DNA of 32,949 nt from an uncultured Lachnospiraceae bacterium. Its GTDB lineage: Bacteria > Bacillota > Clostridia > Lachnospirales > Lachnospiraceae. The position numbers were made by a program, and so were the translations under genes. Position 1 is the stretch's first letter. The number at the start of each line of letters is the position of its first letter. The stretch spans positions 1-32,949 of the forward strand of contig CALWLI010000008.1 of the NCBI GenBank assembly GCA_944381485.1. Direction: 5' to 3'. This document shows, piece after piece, positions 14,473 to 23,721 of the stretch. The notes under the pieces were generated by a model, which was not told the DNA's origin, made no database searches, and worked only from the letters and a program-made list of their open reading frames with translations.

Positions 14473-17400
14473 CTACACTTCAATTTCTTCTCCCAGCTCC
14501 GTTGAATAAATGATCCTTTTTATTACAGTTTTCCCTGTGAGCTGCTCCAGAGCTTTTCCATACAGCTCAAGCTGAAGGGCATACTTTTTCTTGAGCTCTT
14601 CTCCTCCCTCTTTCTCTCCTCCTCTTATCCTGTCTGTCTTATAGTCAATAAGTATTATGCCCTCATCGTTTTCTATATATGCATCTATGATACCCTGCAG
14701 CAGCTGCATTTCCTCGGAGCTGCTCCCGGCTGTGAGCTCACGGGCCGGACGTCCTATCATAAAATGTCTCTCCCTGTAGAGCCTGCCCTCACAAAAGGCT
14801 TTTTTCATAAGCTGCCCCACATGGCTTGAACAAAATCTTAGTATTACCCCGGGATCAGGATACCTGTATTCCTCCTCTGAAAGCTTTCCCGAGTCCCTCA
14901 TCTCTTTAAGCTGAGAGAGTACATCCTCCACAGTCTCCGCCCTGCTCAGGTCAAGGAGCTCAAAGACTCTGTGATAGGCCGTACCTCTCTGAGCCCCCTC
15001 ATTAGCCTCTCCCCTTCTCCCTGTGAGCTCCGCGATCTCCGCAAGATCGGGAAAACTGTACAGGCTCTCATTTTGAGAGGCATCGTCAAAGTCGCAGTCC
15101 GTCGCCTCGTGTTTTATCTCTGATACAGATCTCTTAGGATAGAGCTCTGTGTCCTCCCTGAAGCTGTATCTGAAGCCAAGGGCTTTCATAAGCTCTCCCC
15201 GAAATATCGGGTCCGAAACCTCCTTTTGGCTTACATTTCTGTAGTCCTCCAGCTTATCTCCCTTAACCGCTGTGCCGGAAAGCTCCTCTGAGACAAGCTC
15301 CGCAGATGAAACAGTTTTTATATCGAAGAACTCACTGTTCTCACAGCAGCCCTTAAGTATCACCTCCAGAAAGGATCCGCATTTTAATATTTCCGACCTC
15401 ATGAGCTTCTCTCCGGAAGCCGGGGGCTTTATTGGCCTTGCCTTCACGAAGGCCTTCTCAGTATCCTTTACAGCCGCCGTCATTATAAGCTTTTCCGAAG
15501 CTCTGGTCATGGCCACATAGAGCACTCTGAGTTCCTCACCCATGCCCTCTTTGAGAAGCTTTTTTCTTATAGCCTTCTTTGCCGCAGAGGGGTAGCGTAT
15601 CCTGCTCTCAAGGTCTGTGTAATCCATTCCCATTCCCAGCTCCGAGTCCACAAGGAGCTTATCCTTGCCGTCGTTTCTGTTGAATCTCCTGTCAAGCCCT
15701 GAAAGTATGACTATGGGATACTCCAGGCCCTTGCTCTTATGTATGGAGCTTATCCTCACTATGTTGTCCTCCTCGGAGTAGACCGAGGCCTCCCCGTAGT
15801 CTGTATCATATTTTTTAAGCTCCTCAATATATCTTACAAAGTTAAAAAGCCCTTTAAAGCTTGTATGCTCATAGCTCTCCGCCCTGGAAAGCAGCATGTT
15901 TAAGTTTGCCTTTCTCATGTCTCCCAAAGGCATGGCCGAGGCATATGCATAGTATCCGGTCCTTTCATATATCTCGGTGATCAGTTCTCCCACCGAATGG
16001 TAGAGAGAGTACTCCCTCAGCTCCTCCAAAAGCAGGTTGAACAAATAGGCCTTCTTCTCTATTTCGAGGCTCTCATCCCTTTCCATCTCATATCTCTCTG
16101 CGAAGTTGATCATGGCGCTGTAGAGGCTTTCATCCCCTGACAAGGCCTCATCGGAAAGGGAAAAGCTTCCTCTCATAACAGCCAGTTCCTCGTCGCCAAA
16201 GCCTCCTACAGGGCTTTTAAGGACCGCAGCCAAGGGTATGTCCTGAATGGGGTTATCTATTATCTCAAGCATGGAGATCATAAGCTCCACCTCTATGGCA
16301 TTGAACCAGCCCGTCACTGTCTCCGCATAAGCCGGAACAGCTTCAAGGGACAGTATATTTACCAGCTCCTTTGCCGATGAGGCGGGGGATCTCATGAGTA
16401 TGACTATATCTCTGTACTCAACGGGCCTTGGCTGCATAGTCCTCTTGTCCCTTATCATGTAGGCCTTTGAGCGGTCATCAGGCCGCACCAGCTCCTTTAT
16501 CTTTGCCGCAATAAGTCTCTCCTCAGCCTCTCTGAGGCTCATATCCTCAAGCTCTTCAGATACTGTACCTTCCCCACCTGTCACCATGATAAGCTCTGTA
16601 TAGGCTGAAAAACCTCTCTCTCCGTTGATCTTATCCTGTTCAAAAGGTCCTATGATACCCGGTCTCAGCTCAGCCGCCTCATCATACTCAACTCCTCCAA
16701 GGCTTCTTCTCATTATCCTTGAGAAAAGTGCATTCACTGATGAGAGGACTTTCTCCCTGCTCCTGAAGTTGCGATTGAGCTCCACCTTTATGTTTATGTC
16801 ATCCTCGGCTGCAGCTTCACTGTCTGTGCTGTTGTAGTACTTGTCTGTAAATATCTCAGGCTTTGCCAGCCTGAATCTGTATATGCTCTGTTTCACATCC
16901 CCGACAACAAACACATCAGGCCTTCCGAACCTCTCTCCGGAAAGAGCCCTCACCAAATACTCCTGGACGTAGTTCGAGTCCTGGTACTCATCTATAAGTA
17001 TCTCATAGAGCTCCTCCGAGAGCCTGTCGGCAAGCTCAGTAGTCACAGGCCTTCCTTCTTCATCAAAGCGCCAGAGTAGCCTTAGAGCCATGTGTTCAAG
17101 GTCTGAAAAATCAACTATGTTCCTCTTTGTCTTCTCCTCCTCAAACCTCCTCATAAACTCGGCAGTAAGCTCCGACAAAAGAGAGGCAAGTCTTATCTCT
17201 CCCTGTGCGCAGATCAAAAGTTTTTCGTAGGGCAGCTGCAGATATTCATCATAGACAGCTCTTACCATGTCCTTGAAATCATTTCTTACAGTCTTTACCG
17301 CCTCTTTAAACTCCTCGTCACAGCTTCCGCTTCTTACAGCCTTCAGCTTTTCAAAGCTGAGTCCCCTTAGGGCTTCCCTGAGCTTTCCGTAGCCGCCTTT

Positions 17401-18189
17401 AAGAGCCTCCCTAAGTTCAGCCGCAATATCCAGAGCCTCCTCCACTGCCGAGAGATAGTTAAGGGGCCCCGAGGGGTCAAGGCACATCCTCTCAGCCTCC
17501 CTTAAAAGCTCTTCATACTCATCAAGGCTCTCTCTGATATCCTCAAGGATATACCGCATCCACGGAAGAGATTCCAAATCATTTTTTGATATTTTTTCTT
17601 TTTCATCTGAAATTTGTTTAAAAAATATCTCTTTAAAAGGATATGAACTTATAAAATCATAAATTTTTAATATGATTTCATAGAGTATTGCATCGCTTCT
17701 TCCCTCAGCTATGTTTTCCAAAAGCTCAGAAAAGGCATTATCCTTCTCTGCATACTTTTCCTCAAACATAGCTTTCAATATATCGTTTTTCAGGAGTTTA
17801 AGTTCCCCCTCCTCGGCCACGCGGAAGGAGGGATCTATATCCAGCTCCTGATAATTCTGTTTTATAAGGTTGCTGCATATGCTGTCTATGGTGGCGATCT
17901 TTGCCCTCGGAAGCATGGCCGCCTGCATCTTCAGGTAGCGGTTGTCCCTGTCCTCCTTAAGCTTCTGCCTTAAGGCCTCGGATATCCTCTCCCGCATCTC
18001 CCCGGCAGCGGCCCTTGTAAAGGTCATGACCAGAAGCCTGTCAATGCTCACAGGCTCTTTTTCATCAGTTATTATCTTTATTATCCTGTCCACCAATACC
18101 GCCGTCTTTCCGCTTCCTGCTGCGGCTGAGACAAGAAGGTTTTTCCCTCTTATCTCGGTAGCTCTTTTCTGTTCAGCTGTCCACTTCAT
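14473..18189 (-). CDS. addA: ATP-dependent helicase/nuclease subunit A
   Basis: This 1238-residue protein is the UvrD-like helicase and nuclease of AddAB, which resects double-strand breaks for RecA-dependent repair in Firmicutes. Walker A is AAAGSGKT (22-29), Walker B ILIDEYQDSN near residue 395, and the superfamily I motifs include LNRNFRSREKV and ISSIHKSKGLEYPIVILSG. The C-terminal RecB-type nuclease has GTAYHRVFELLD, then QGIIDAYIEN and ILIDYKTD. The ATG lies 17 bases inside the end of addB with only a weak AAGAAG site, so the two are translationally coupled. A roughly 120-base stretch (about 17571-17690, residues 166-206) is markedly AT-rich compared with the rest, although the protein there still fits the family (RSDAILYEI, IYDFISSYPF). 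Length is normal. Confidence 0.95.
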   Translation of the reverse strand: MKWTAEQKRATEIRGKNLLVSAAAGSGKTAVLVDRIIKIITDEKEPVSIDRLLVMTFTRAAAGEMRERISEALRQKLKEDRDNRYLKMQAAMLPRAKIATIDSICSNLIKQNYQELDIDPSFRVAEEGELKLLKNDILKAMFEEKYAEKDNAFSELLENIAEGRSDAILYEIILKIYDFISSYPFKEIFFKQISDEKEKISKNDLESLPWMRYILEDIRESLDEYEELLREAERMCLDPSGPLNYLSAVEEALDIAAELREALKGGYGKLREALRGLSFEKLKAVRSGSCDEEFKEAVKTVRNDFKDMVRAVYDEYLQLPYEKLLICAQGEIRLASLLSELTAEFMRRFEEEKTKRNIVDFSDLEHMALRLLWRFDEEGRPVTTELADRLSEELYEILIDEYQDSNYVQEYLVRALSGERFGRPDVFVVGDVKQSIYRFRLAKPEIFTDKYYNSTDSEAAAEDDINIKVELNRNFRSREKVLSSVNALFSRIMRRSLGGVEYDEAAELRPGIIGPFEQDKINGERGFSAYTELIMVTGGEGTVSEELEDMSLREAEERLIAAKIKELVRPDDRSKAYMIRDKRTMQPRPVEYRDIVILMRSPASSAKELVNILSLEAVPAYAETVTGWFNAIEVELMISMLEIIDNPIQDIPLAAVLKSPVGGFGDEELAVMRGSFSLSDEALSGDESLYSAMINFAERYEMERDESLEIEKKAYLFNLLLEELREYSLYHSVGELITEIYERTGYYAYASAMPLGDMRKANLNMLLSRAESYEHTSFKGLFNFVRYIEELKKYDTDYGEASVYSEEDNIVRISSIHKSKGLEYPIVILSGLDRRFNRNDGKDKLLVDSELGMGMDYTDLESRIRYPSAAKKAIRKKLLKEGMGEELRVLYVAMTRASEKLIMTAAVKDTEKAFVKARPIKPPASGEKLMRSEILKCGSFLEVILKGCCENSEFFDIKTVSSAELVSEELSGTAVKGDKLEDYRNVSQKEVSDPIFRGELMKALGFRYSFREDTELYPKRSVSEIKHEATDCDFDDASQNESLYSFPDLAEIAELTGRRGEANEGAQRGTAYHRVFELLDLSRAETVEDVLSQLKEMRDSGKLSEEEYRYPDPGVILRFCSSHVGQLMKKAFCEGRLYRERHFMIGRPARELTAGSSSEEMQLLQGIIDAYIENDEGIILIDYKTDRIRGGEKEGGEELKKKYALQLELYGKALEQLTGKTVIKRIIYSTELGEEIEV

Positions 18190-21100
18190 CTTCTTTGCAC
18201 TCTTCTGTTATTCTTTTAAGGAGCTCGTCTCCTGTAAGCTTTGTAAGTCCTCTGTAATAAAAGCCCTCTATCCTGGTATCGAAGCCGCAGATACTGTGAT
18301 AAGGACAGTAATCGCAGCCTGTAAGGCTTCCCTTTGCATAGGGCCTTATATCCGTCTTTCCTGCCATTATCTCGTCAGAGCATTCCTTCAGCTTTTTTTC
18401 AGAGAACTCCAAAACCTTTTTGAAGTCTGAGTCTGTAATGGCTGAGGAGCCTCTCTTTGAGGGCTGTCCTCCTTTTAAGCTCACAGGAATGATCTTTGAT
18501 TCACAGTCCCCGCTTATAAGGTCTCTGTCCATGTGGATGAGAGCATCACTGTCGGCATTCACAAGTCCGTTCATTCGCAGCTTCTCGAATATGAGCCTTT
18601 CCGACTCCTCCTTCAAAAGCTCTCTTCCTGAAAGCTCCCCGTACTCTGTCACAGGATCATCAATATTGTAGTAGAATATGCCTGCGGGAACCGCCTCCTT
18701 TGAGTAAGGCCCTGCCTCCGCTCTCTTTACAGCCACATCCATATAGCTTACCAGCTGCAGCTGCAGGCCCTCATATACCAGTGACAGGTCGAATTTCGTT
18801 CTTCCTGATTTGTAGTCTATTATTTTTACATATACCCGGCTCTCGTCCTCATATCTGTCAACCCTGTCTATCCTTCCGTGGAGGGACAGCCTGTCGGATC
18901 TGTAGCTGAAGGGCAGCTCGCAGCCGTAAACCTCAAAGTCTCCCTTTTTGAGCTGCCTCTGAAGGGCCCACAAGGTCCTGCGGCTTATCCTTCTCACCCT
19001 GTCTTTTATATAGGCGTTTCTCTGCGAGGACTGCATTATTTCATTATTGTACTCATCACAGACCCGGGTGACCGCCTCATCCGTTATTTTTTTGAGCTCA
19101 TCCTCTCCTATAGCCTTAAGTGATAAGCCCTCCTCTCTTATCATGGAGAAGGCTCTGTCTATGGATCTGTGGTAGAGATTTCCTATGTCTGAGGCCTCTA
19201 TGTCCGCCTGCTGTCTCTCCATAAGCCTTAAACCGTATCTGAGGAAGTGCTTGTAGGCACATTCGTTGAAGCTCTCTATCCTTGTCACGGAGCCGTAAAG
19301 TATGTCTCCATACAAAAGGGCAGCCGCCTTTTCCGATATACCCGAACCTCCGTAGCCGAAAAATGCGGCCTTCAACACATTTTCCGCCTTTTTCTCGTTT
19401 TGGGGGAGACTCTTTAAAAGTCTGTAAAGCTCAAGATTTCGTTTTCTTCCCGACTCATCTCCCAGGGCCTCCTCCCTCATTCCCTCAGCAAAGGCCAAAA
19501 GGGCCTCCTCAGGACTTTTTATGAACATAAAGCTCTCGGCAGGTATTATCTCCTTCTCTGTGCCATACTTTTCTCTGTACTTATCCCTTATATCTTTTAT
19601 TATCTCTGAGGGCTTGAGAGCCTTCCCTGAGGCGTCCGACCTTGAGAAAGATATCAGTAGCTCTCTTGAAGGCTTTTCCATATTCATATTCAGATAAAAT
19701 TTCTGAATACAGCTCTCCTCCGCATCCGCAGGTGCCAGATCTATATCCTCATTTAAGAGCATAAGGCGCTCCCTGTCGCTTAAAATGCCTCCCCCGGTAA
19801 CTGATGAAGGTATGGCTCCGTCCACAGCACCCATGATCATAAGGACCTTTACGCCCTCAAATCGGCTCCTTCTCAGGTCTCCGACTATCACCTGATCCAG
19901 CTTTGCAGGTATAAGCCCTACCTTAAGCTCCGAAAATCCCGCTTCCAGTATATCTCTGAAGTCGGAAAGCTTCATCTGCCTATCGCCCATGAGGGCCCCC
20001 AGCCTTGCTATAAGGCTTACAGAAGCCTCAAATATCTGCATGTATTTTTTTGCGTCTAGGGAAGAGCCTTCTCTTTCAAGCTCAGAGCAGAGGGCCGCCA
20101 CCTTTTCTCCTGTCCTGTCCTCATTAAGGAAGTCCAAAACAGCACTGCATTTTTCGCTTACGCTTTCTGCCTTTAAGCCTTCACTGAGTGAAAACAGCCC
20201 TTTGCACAGTCCATCCTTAAACTCGTTCAATTCCTTCAGATTGCCATTCTCAAAGCCTTTATATACGGCAGTCCATTCCCTCTTAAAGCCCTGTCTTCCT
20301 CTTATTCCCAGAGCCCTTATATAATTGTCGCAGATATCCTTTTTCTTTCTCTCGGCTGCCCTCTCTTTCCTGTCAGCGGCAATTCCGGAGGAGAAGGGGT
20401 TCTTCAAAAATCTGAGAACCGACTCCTGAGAAAAGCTCTCCGCAACCACATCCACAGCAGATCTTATAAACTCTGCACAGGCATTTTCATCCGCCGTCTC
20501 CTTTGTGTCCATGAAGTAGGGTATGCCCGCGCTGTCAAAGGCTCTCTTTATCCCTTCTCTGAAGCTCTCCATATCCGAGACGGCAATGACTATGTCCCTG
20601 TAGCGCAGGCCCTCTTCCCTCACCAGCTTCTCCGTATATGAGGCGGCAAAGCGTGCCTCCTCCTCAGTATCCTTGCAGGAGACAAGCTTAAGCCCTATGT
20701 CCTTCTTGTGACTTACTCTCACATCCTCCTCTCTGCTTATCCCCAGCTTTGAAGCCATATCTGTGAGCTTTGCCGTCATCTCTCTTGTAAGATAGTAGAG
20801 ATCCGCAGCCCTTAAGGGGCCTGTGTCTCTCCTGTAGGGGTCCTCCTCATCTGCTATTGTGAGGCTGAACTCCGTCCTTTCAGCCTTTGACATTATCCCC
20901 TCTATGATCTTTAACTGCACAGGGGTGAACTCCGCAAAGCCGTCAAATATGAAAACCGCCTTGTCAGGTATCTTCGACCTGTGCAAATTGTCTGTCAGTA
21001 TGTAATTTATCTCCTCGGCGGCAGCGTAGTCCCCTGTAAGCTTTTTTTTGAATTCTCCGAATATGAGCCCTATATCGTTCAGTTTTGCCTTCAGTATACT

Positions 21101-21544
21101 GTCCTCTGTGTCATTGAGGGCTCTCTCAAGGTCCTCCTCCCCCACTCCATACTGATAAAACTCGGATATGATGCTCTTCATCTGATTGATGAATCCGGGC
21201 TTTGAAAGCTTCCTCCCGTACATTAAAAGCCTGTCCGACACCGTCTCACAGGCCTCCCTCAGTATCATGGATTTTGATACTTCATCCAGTATATCAGGCT
21301 TTTTTATGCCCAGCTCATCCATCACTCTGTAGGCAAGAAGGTTAAAGCTCAGAACATCAATATTCAGCATGCCGTGCCTCGGATGCCGCCTTATTATCTC
21401 CTGTTGAGCCTTTAAAGTATTCTGCTCCGGCACCAGCATATAGAACATCTTTTCAGGTGCCCTCATAGACTGCTCTATGATCTCTCTGTATGCATACTCC
21501 GTCTTTCCCGAAGCGAAATCTCCGAAAATAAATCTGTAGGTCAT
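18173..21544 (-). CDS. addB: ATP-dependent helicase/nuclease subunit B
   Basis: This 1123-residue subunit forms AddAB with the next gene. Residues 8-15 are the Walker A GDFASGKT. The C-terminal nuclease domain has HGRIDRVDRYE and IIDYKSGRTKFDLS, followed by YEGLQLQLVSY. The iron-sulfur cluster Cys set typical of AddB is complete: one Cys in FNECAYKHFL before the nuclease and three in CDYCPYHSIC near the end. The ATG at 21544 is chosen over a TTG at 21598 because the longer frame would begin inside the upstream hairpin terminator; the site before the ATG (GGGGTAG) is only moderate. It overlaps addA by 17 bases. A promoter between the terminator and the start is not obvious, so expression may depend partly on read-through. 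Confidence 0.94.
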   Translation of the reverse strand: MTYRFIFGDFASGKTEYAYREIIEQSMRAPEKMFYMLVPEQNTLKAQQEIIRRHPRHGMLNIDVLSFNLLAYRVMDELGIKKPDILDEVSKSMILREACETVSDRLLMYGRKLSKPGFINQMKSIISEFYQYGVGEEDLERALNDTEDSILKAKLNDIGLIFGEFKKKLTGDYAAAEEINYILTDNLHRSKIPDKAVFIFDGFAEFTPVQLKIIEGIMSKAERTEFSLTIADEEDPYRRDTGPLRAADLYYLTREMTAKLTDMASKLGISREEDVRVSHKKDIGLKLVSCKDTEEEARFAASYTEKLVREEGLRYRDIVIAVSDMESFREGIKRAFDSAGIPYFMDTKETADENACAEFIRSAVDVVAESFSQESVLRFLKNPFSSGIAADRKERAAERKKKDICDNYIRALGIRGRQGFKREWTAVYKGFENGNLKELNEFKDGLCKGLFSLSEGLKAESVSEKCSAVLDFLNEDRTGEKVAALCSELEREGSSLDAKKYMQIFEASVSLIARLGALMGDRQMKLSDFRDILEAGFSELKVGLIPAKLDQVIVGDLRRSRFEGVKVLMIMGAVDGAIPSSVTGGGILSDRERLMLLNEDIDLAPADAEESCIQKFYLNMNMEKPSRELLISFSRSDASGKALKPSEIIKDIRDKYREKYGTEKEIIPAESFMFIKSPEEALLAFAEGMREEALGDESGRKRNLELYRLLKSLPQNEKKAENVLKAAFFGYGGSGISEKAAALLYGDILYGSVTRIESFNECAYKHFLRYGLRLMERQQADIEASDIGNLYHRSIDRAFSMIREEGLSLKAIGEDELKKITDEAVTRVCDEYNNEIMQSSQRNAYIKDRVRRISRRTLWALQRQLKKGDFEVYGCELPFSYRSDRLSLHGRIDRVDRYEDESRVYVKIIDYKSGRTKFDLSLVYEGLQLQLVSYMDVAVKRAEAGPYSKEAVPAGIFYYNIDDPVTEYGELSGRELLKEESERLIFEKLRMNGLVNADSDALIHMDRDLISGDCESKIIPVSLKGGQPSKRGSSAITDSDFKKVLEFSEKKLKECSDEIMAGKTDIRPYAKGSLTGCDYCPYHSICGFDTRIEGFYYRGLTKLTGDELLKRITEECKEDEVDS

Positions 21545-21585
21545 TTTATCTACCCCGAAAAAATTTTGTCTCCGACATTTTGTAT

Positions 21586-21621
21586 AAAAAAACTGCAAGG
21601 CGATTTTGTATCGTCTTGCAG
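21586..21621 (-). terminator. Intrinsic terminator between the secreted-protein gene and addB
   Basis: CTGCAAG-G-CGAT (21593-21604) pairs with ATCG-T-CTTGCAG (21610-21621), a 12-step stem with one G-T wobble-type position (a mismatch, A-C, in the minus-strand transcript) and a 5-base loop. On the minus strand it runs straight into seven T (21592-21586). It ends the unit from 22212 and lies 41 bases before the addB ATG. Confidence 0.85.
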
Positions 21622-21648
21622 AAATAATAACATAATTTCATCTGTCTG

Positions 21649-22212
21649 TCAGCTTGCCGAGTAGCTTGCCAGCTCGTCGTCGGTAGCCACATAAAAATAC
21701 ATCTTGTCCTCCTTGTCGGAGTCTGATTTGTATGTGAGCTTCATCTTGACACTTCTGTCATAGCCCGAGTAAAGTCTTCCCTTCTCATCAAGCTCGTCCC
21801 TTATATCATCCGGAAAGAGAGCATAATTCGTATCTGTCGACAGCTGCCCATAATCCCATCCGCATATCTGCTCATTGAGGCTGTTCTTATTCTCCTCGTC
21901 ATAGTAAATGACCATAACGTCTATCTTGAGATTCTCTATGTCCGCCTCGGGATTGAGCTGTGAGAGAGAAAACTCGGCATCGGGAGTCACACATACGCCC
22001 TCCTCAAATTTGCTGCCGGAGCCGGTGTAGCACAGCCTTCCCTCACAGGAGTCAGACTCCATATTTACCTCAAAGGGAAAGTCAGGCTCATCCGCCAAGG
22101 TATTTCTTGTCAGCTTGGGCTTTACTCCATCCGCAAGGGCGGGAAAAACTGAAGCCGCCGCAATGCAAAGAGATAATATGCCTATCCTGAGAAATCTGTC
22201 AAAACACTTCAT
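21649..22212 (-). CDS. Secreted protein of unknown function
   Basis: A 187-residue protein with a signal peptide (KCFDRFLRIG then a hydrophobic core, cleavage after ALA near residue 27). The mature part is acidic and strand-rich. Four Cys occur, in DSCEGRLCY, GVCVTP and EQICGWD, which could form two disulfides outside the cell. Phrases such as KIDVMVIYYDEENK and KMYFYVATDDE suggest a beta-sandwich. I do not recognise a family. The ATG at 22212 is preferred over a frame 13 codons longer because GAGG lies 9 bases upstream and the signal peptide then starts properly. It is a single-gene unit between tyrS and a strong terminator, with no functional link to addAB visible. Confidence 0.8.
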   Translation of the reverse strand: MKCFDRFLRIGILSLCIAAASVFPALADGVKPKLTRNTLADEPDFPFEVNMESDSCEGRLCYTGSGSKFEEGVCVTPDAEFSLSQLNPEADIENLKIDVMVIYYDEENKNSLNEQICGWDYGQLSTDTNYALFPDDIRDELDEKGRLYSGYDRSVKMKLTYKSDSDKEDKMYFYVATDDELASYSAS

Positions 22213-22302
22213 TCCGGTAAACCTCACCAAAACAAAAATAATATAGCACAAAAAAAGAGCTTTGCTTTCTTTTAATGTAAAGACAGTATACCATACAATT
22301 AT

Positions 22303-22351
22303 AAAGGCGGATGTAACCGTATTCTTACGAAAACCTTACATATCCGCCTTT
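22303..22351. terminator. Nested hairpin downstream of tyrS
   Basis: AAAGGCGGAT (22303-22312) pairs with ATCCGCCTTT (22342-22351), GTAA (22313-22316) with TTAC (22336-22339) past a 2-base bulge, and an inner CGTA/TACG hairpin (22318-22329) caps it. It lies 43 bases past the tyrS stop. On the minus strand only TATAATTG follows, a poor T-run. A second weak stem with seven T (about 22253-22274) may complete termination. Confidence 0.5.
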
Positions 22352-22393
22352 GCAGTTTATTTTTTCGATTATATCCTCGCTTTGATAAGGCTT

Positions 22394-23623
22394 TTATTTG
22401 AGGCAGACCTTAACGAAGTTTTTCTTTCCTCGTTTCACTATAAGTCCGTCTCCCTCAAGCTCATCCTTTGAGTATTCCTTCTTGCTGTCGGTGACCTTTT
22501 CGTCAGCAACAGTGACTCCGCCCTGCTCCACATTTCTTCTTGCATCTCCTCTTGAGCTGCAGAGCCCCGAACCTGTCAGTATGCTTAAGATATCGATCTT
22601 TCCGTCCTTTAAGTCCTCATCCGAGAGCTCATAGGTAGGCATATTTTCCGAGGATGCCCCTGAGAATACAGCCTTTGCCGCATCCTTCGCCTTATCAGCC
22701 TCCTCTTTTCCGTGTACCAGAGCGGTCAGCTCGTATGCAAGTATCTCCTTTGCCTTGTTGAGCTCGGCGCCCTCCCAGCTCTCCATCTTCTTTATCTCCT
22801 CCAAGGGAAGGAAGGTGAGCATCTTTATGCATTTAAGGACATCAGCGTCGTTTACATTTCTCCAGTACTGATAGAACTCATAGGGAGAGGTCTTCTCAGG
22901 GTCGAGCCATACAGCGCCTGAGGCTGTCTTTCCCATCTTCTTACCCTCCGAATTGAGAAGGAGGGTAATAGTCATGGCGTGAGCATCCTTACCAAGCTTC
23001 TTCCTTATGAGGTCTGTTCCCGCCAGCATGTTTGACCACTGATCGTCACCGCCGAACTGCATATTGCAGCCGTAATCACAGTAGAGGCGGTAGAAGTCAT
23101 AGGCCTGCATTATCATATAGTTGAACTCAAAGAAGGTAAGTCCCTTTTCCATACGCTGCTCATAGCATCTTGCGGCAAGCATATGATTCACAGAAAAGTG
23201 GGCTCCCACCTCCCTCAAAAAGTCTATATAGTTTAAGTTAAGGAGCCAGTCACCGTTGTTTACCATGATGGCATCGCTCTTTCCGTCACCGAAATGGATG
23301 AATCTCTCCATCTGATGTCTGAAGCACTCACAGTTGTGAGCTATGGTCTCCTTGGTCATCATCTTTCTCATATCGGTGCGGCCTGAGGGATCTCCTATCA
23401 TTCCGGTTCCGCCTCCCACAAGGGCAATGGGCTTGTTTCCCGCCATCTGGAGCCTCTTCATAAGGCAAAGAGCCATAAAATGGCCTACATGAAGGCTGTC
23501 CGCCGTGGGGTCAAAGCCGATATAAAATGTGGCCTTTCCCTCATTGACCATCTTCCTTATCTCTTCCTCATCAGTAACCTGAGCGAGAAGTCCTCGCTCT
23601 ATCAATTCCTCGTATACTCCCAT
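22394..23623 (-). CDS. tyrS: Tyrosyl-tRNA synthetase
   Basis: A 409-residue class I aminoacyl-tRNA synthetase that charges tRNA-Tyr. HIGH is HVGH (45-48, after DPTADSL), the tyrosine-binding region has [11 protein letters not shown] and GGDDQWSN (191-198), and the KMSKS loop is KMGKT (229-233). The last 70 or so residues form an S4 RNA-binding domain ([17 protein letters not shown]). The length suits the bacterial TyrS type with KMGKT rather than the TyrZ type. The ATG at 23623 has AGAGGAAAAA upstream. Only 98 bases separate it from yitT, too few for a complete T-box leader, so the tyrosine T-box often seen before this gene is missing. It could be the end of the leuB-yitT transcript or have its own weak promoter. 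Confidence 0.95.
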   Translation of the reverse strand: MGVYEELIERGLLAQVTDEEEIRKMVNEGKATFYIGFDPTADSLHVGHFMALCLMKRLQMAGNKPIALVGGGTGMIGDPSGRTDMRKMMTKETIAHNCECFRHQMERFIHFGDGKSDAIMVNNGDWLLNLNYIDFLREVGAHFSVNHMLAARCYEQRMEKGLTFFEFNYMIMQAYDFYRLYCDYGCNMQFGGDDQWSNMLAGTDLIRKKLGKDAHAMTITLLLNSEGKKMGKTASGAVWLDPEKTSPYEFYQYWRNVNDADVLKCIKMLTFLPLEEIKKMESWEGAELNKAKEILAYELTALVHGKEEADKAKDAAKAVFSGASSENMPTYELSDEDLKDGKIDILSILTGSGLCSSRGDARRNVEQGGVTVADEKVTDSKKEYSKDELEGDGLIVKRGKKNFVKVCLK

Positions 23624-23721
23624 CGAATTTTTCCTCTTAAAATTTTTGTGTATATTTATGCTTTCAAAAAGCCGTTAATCCCTATCTTATATCATAAGGA
23701 AGATTAAAGCAAGCCCGGTTT

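Noticed and set aside
21545-21598. Extended N-terminus for AddB
   Set aside because: It begins at a TTG inside the upstream terminator stem; the Walker A motif follows naturally from the ATG at 21544.
23624-23721. T-box riboswitch before tyrS
   Set aside because: The gap is only 98 bases and shows no T-box consensus or antiterminator.
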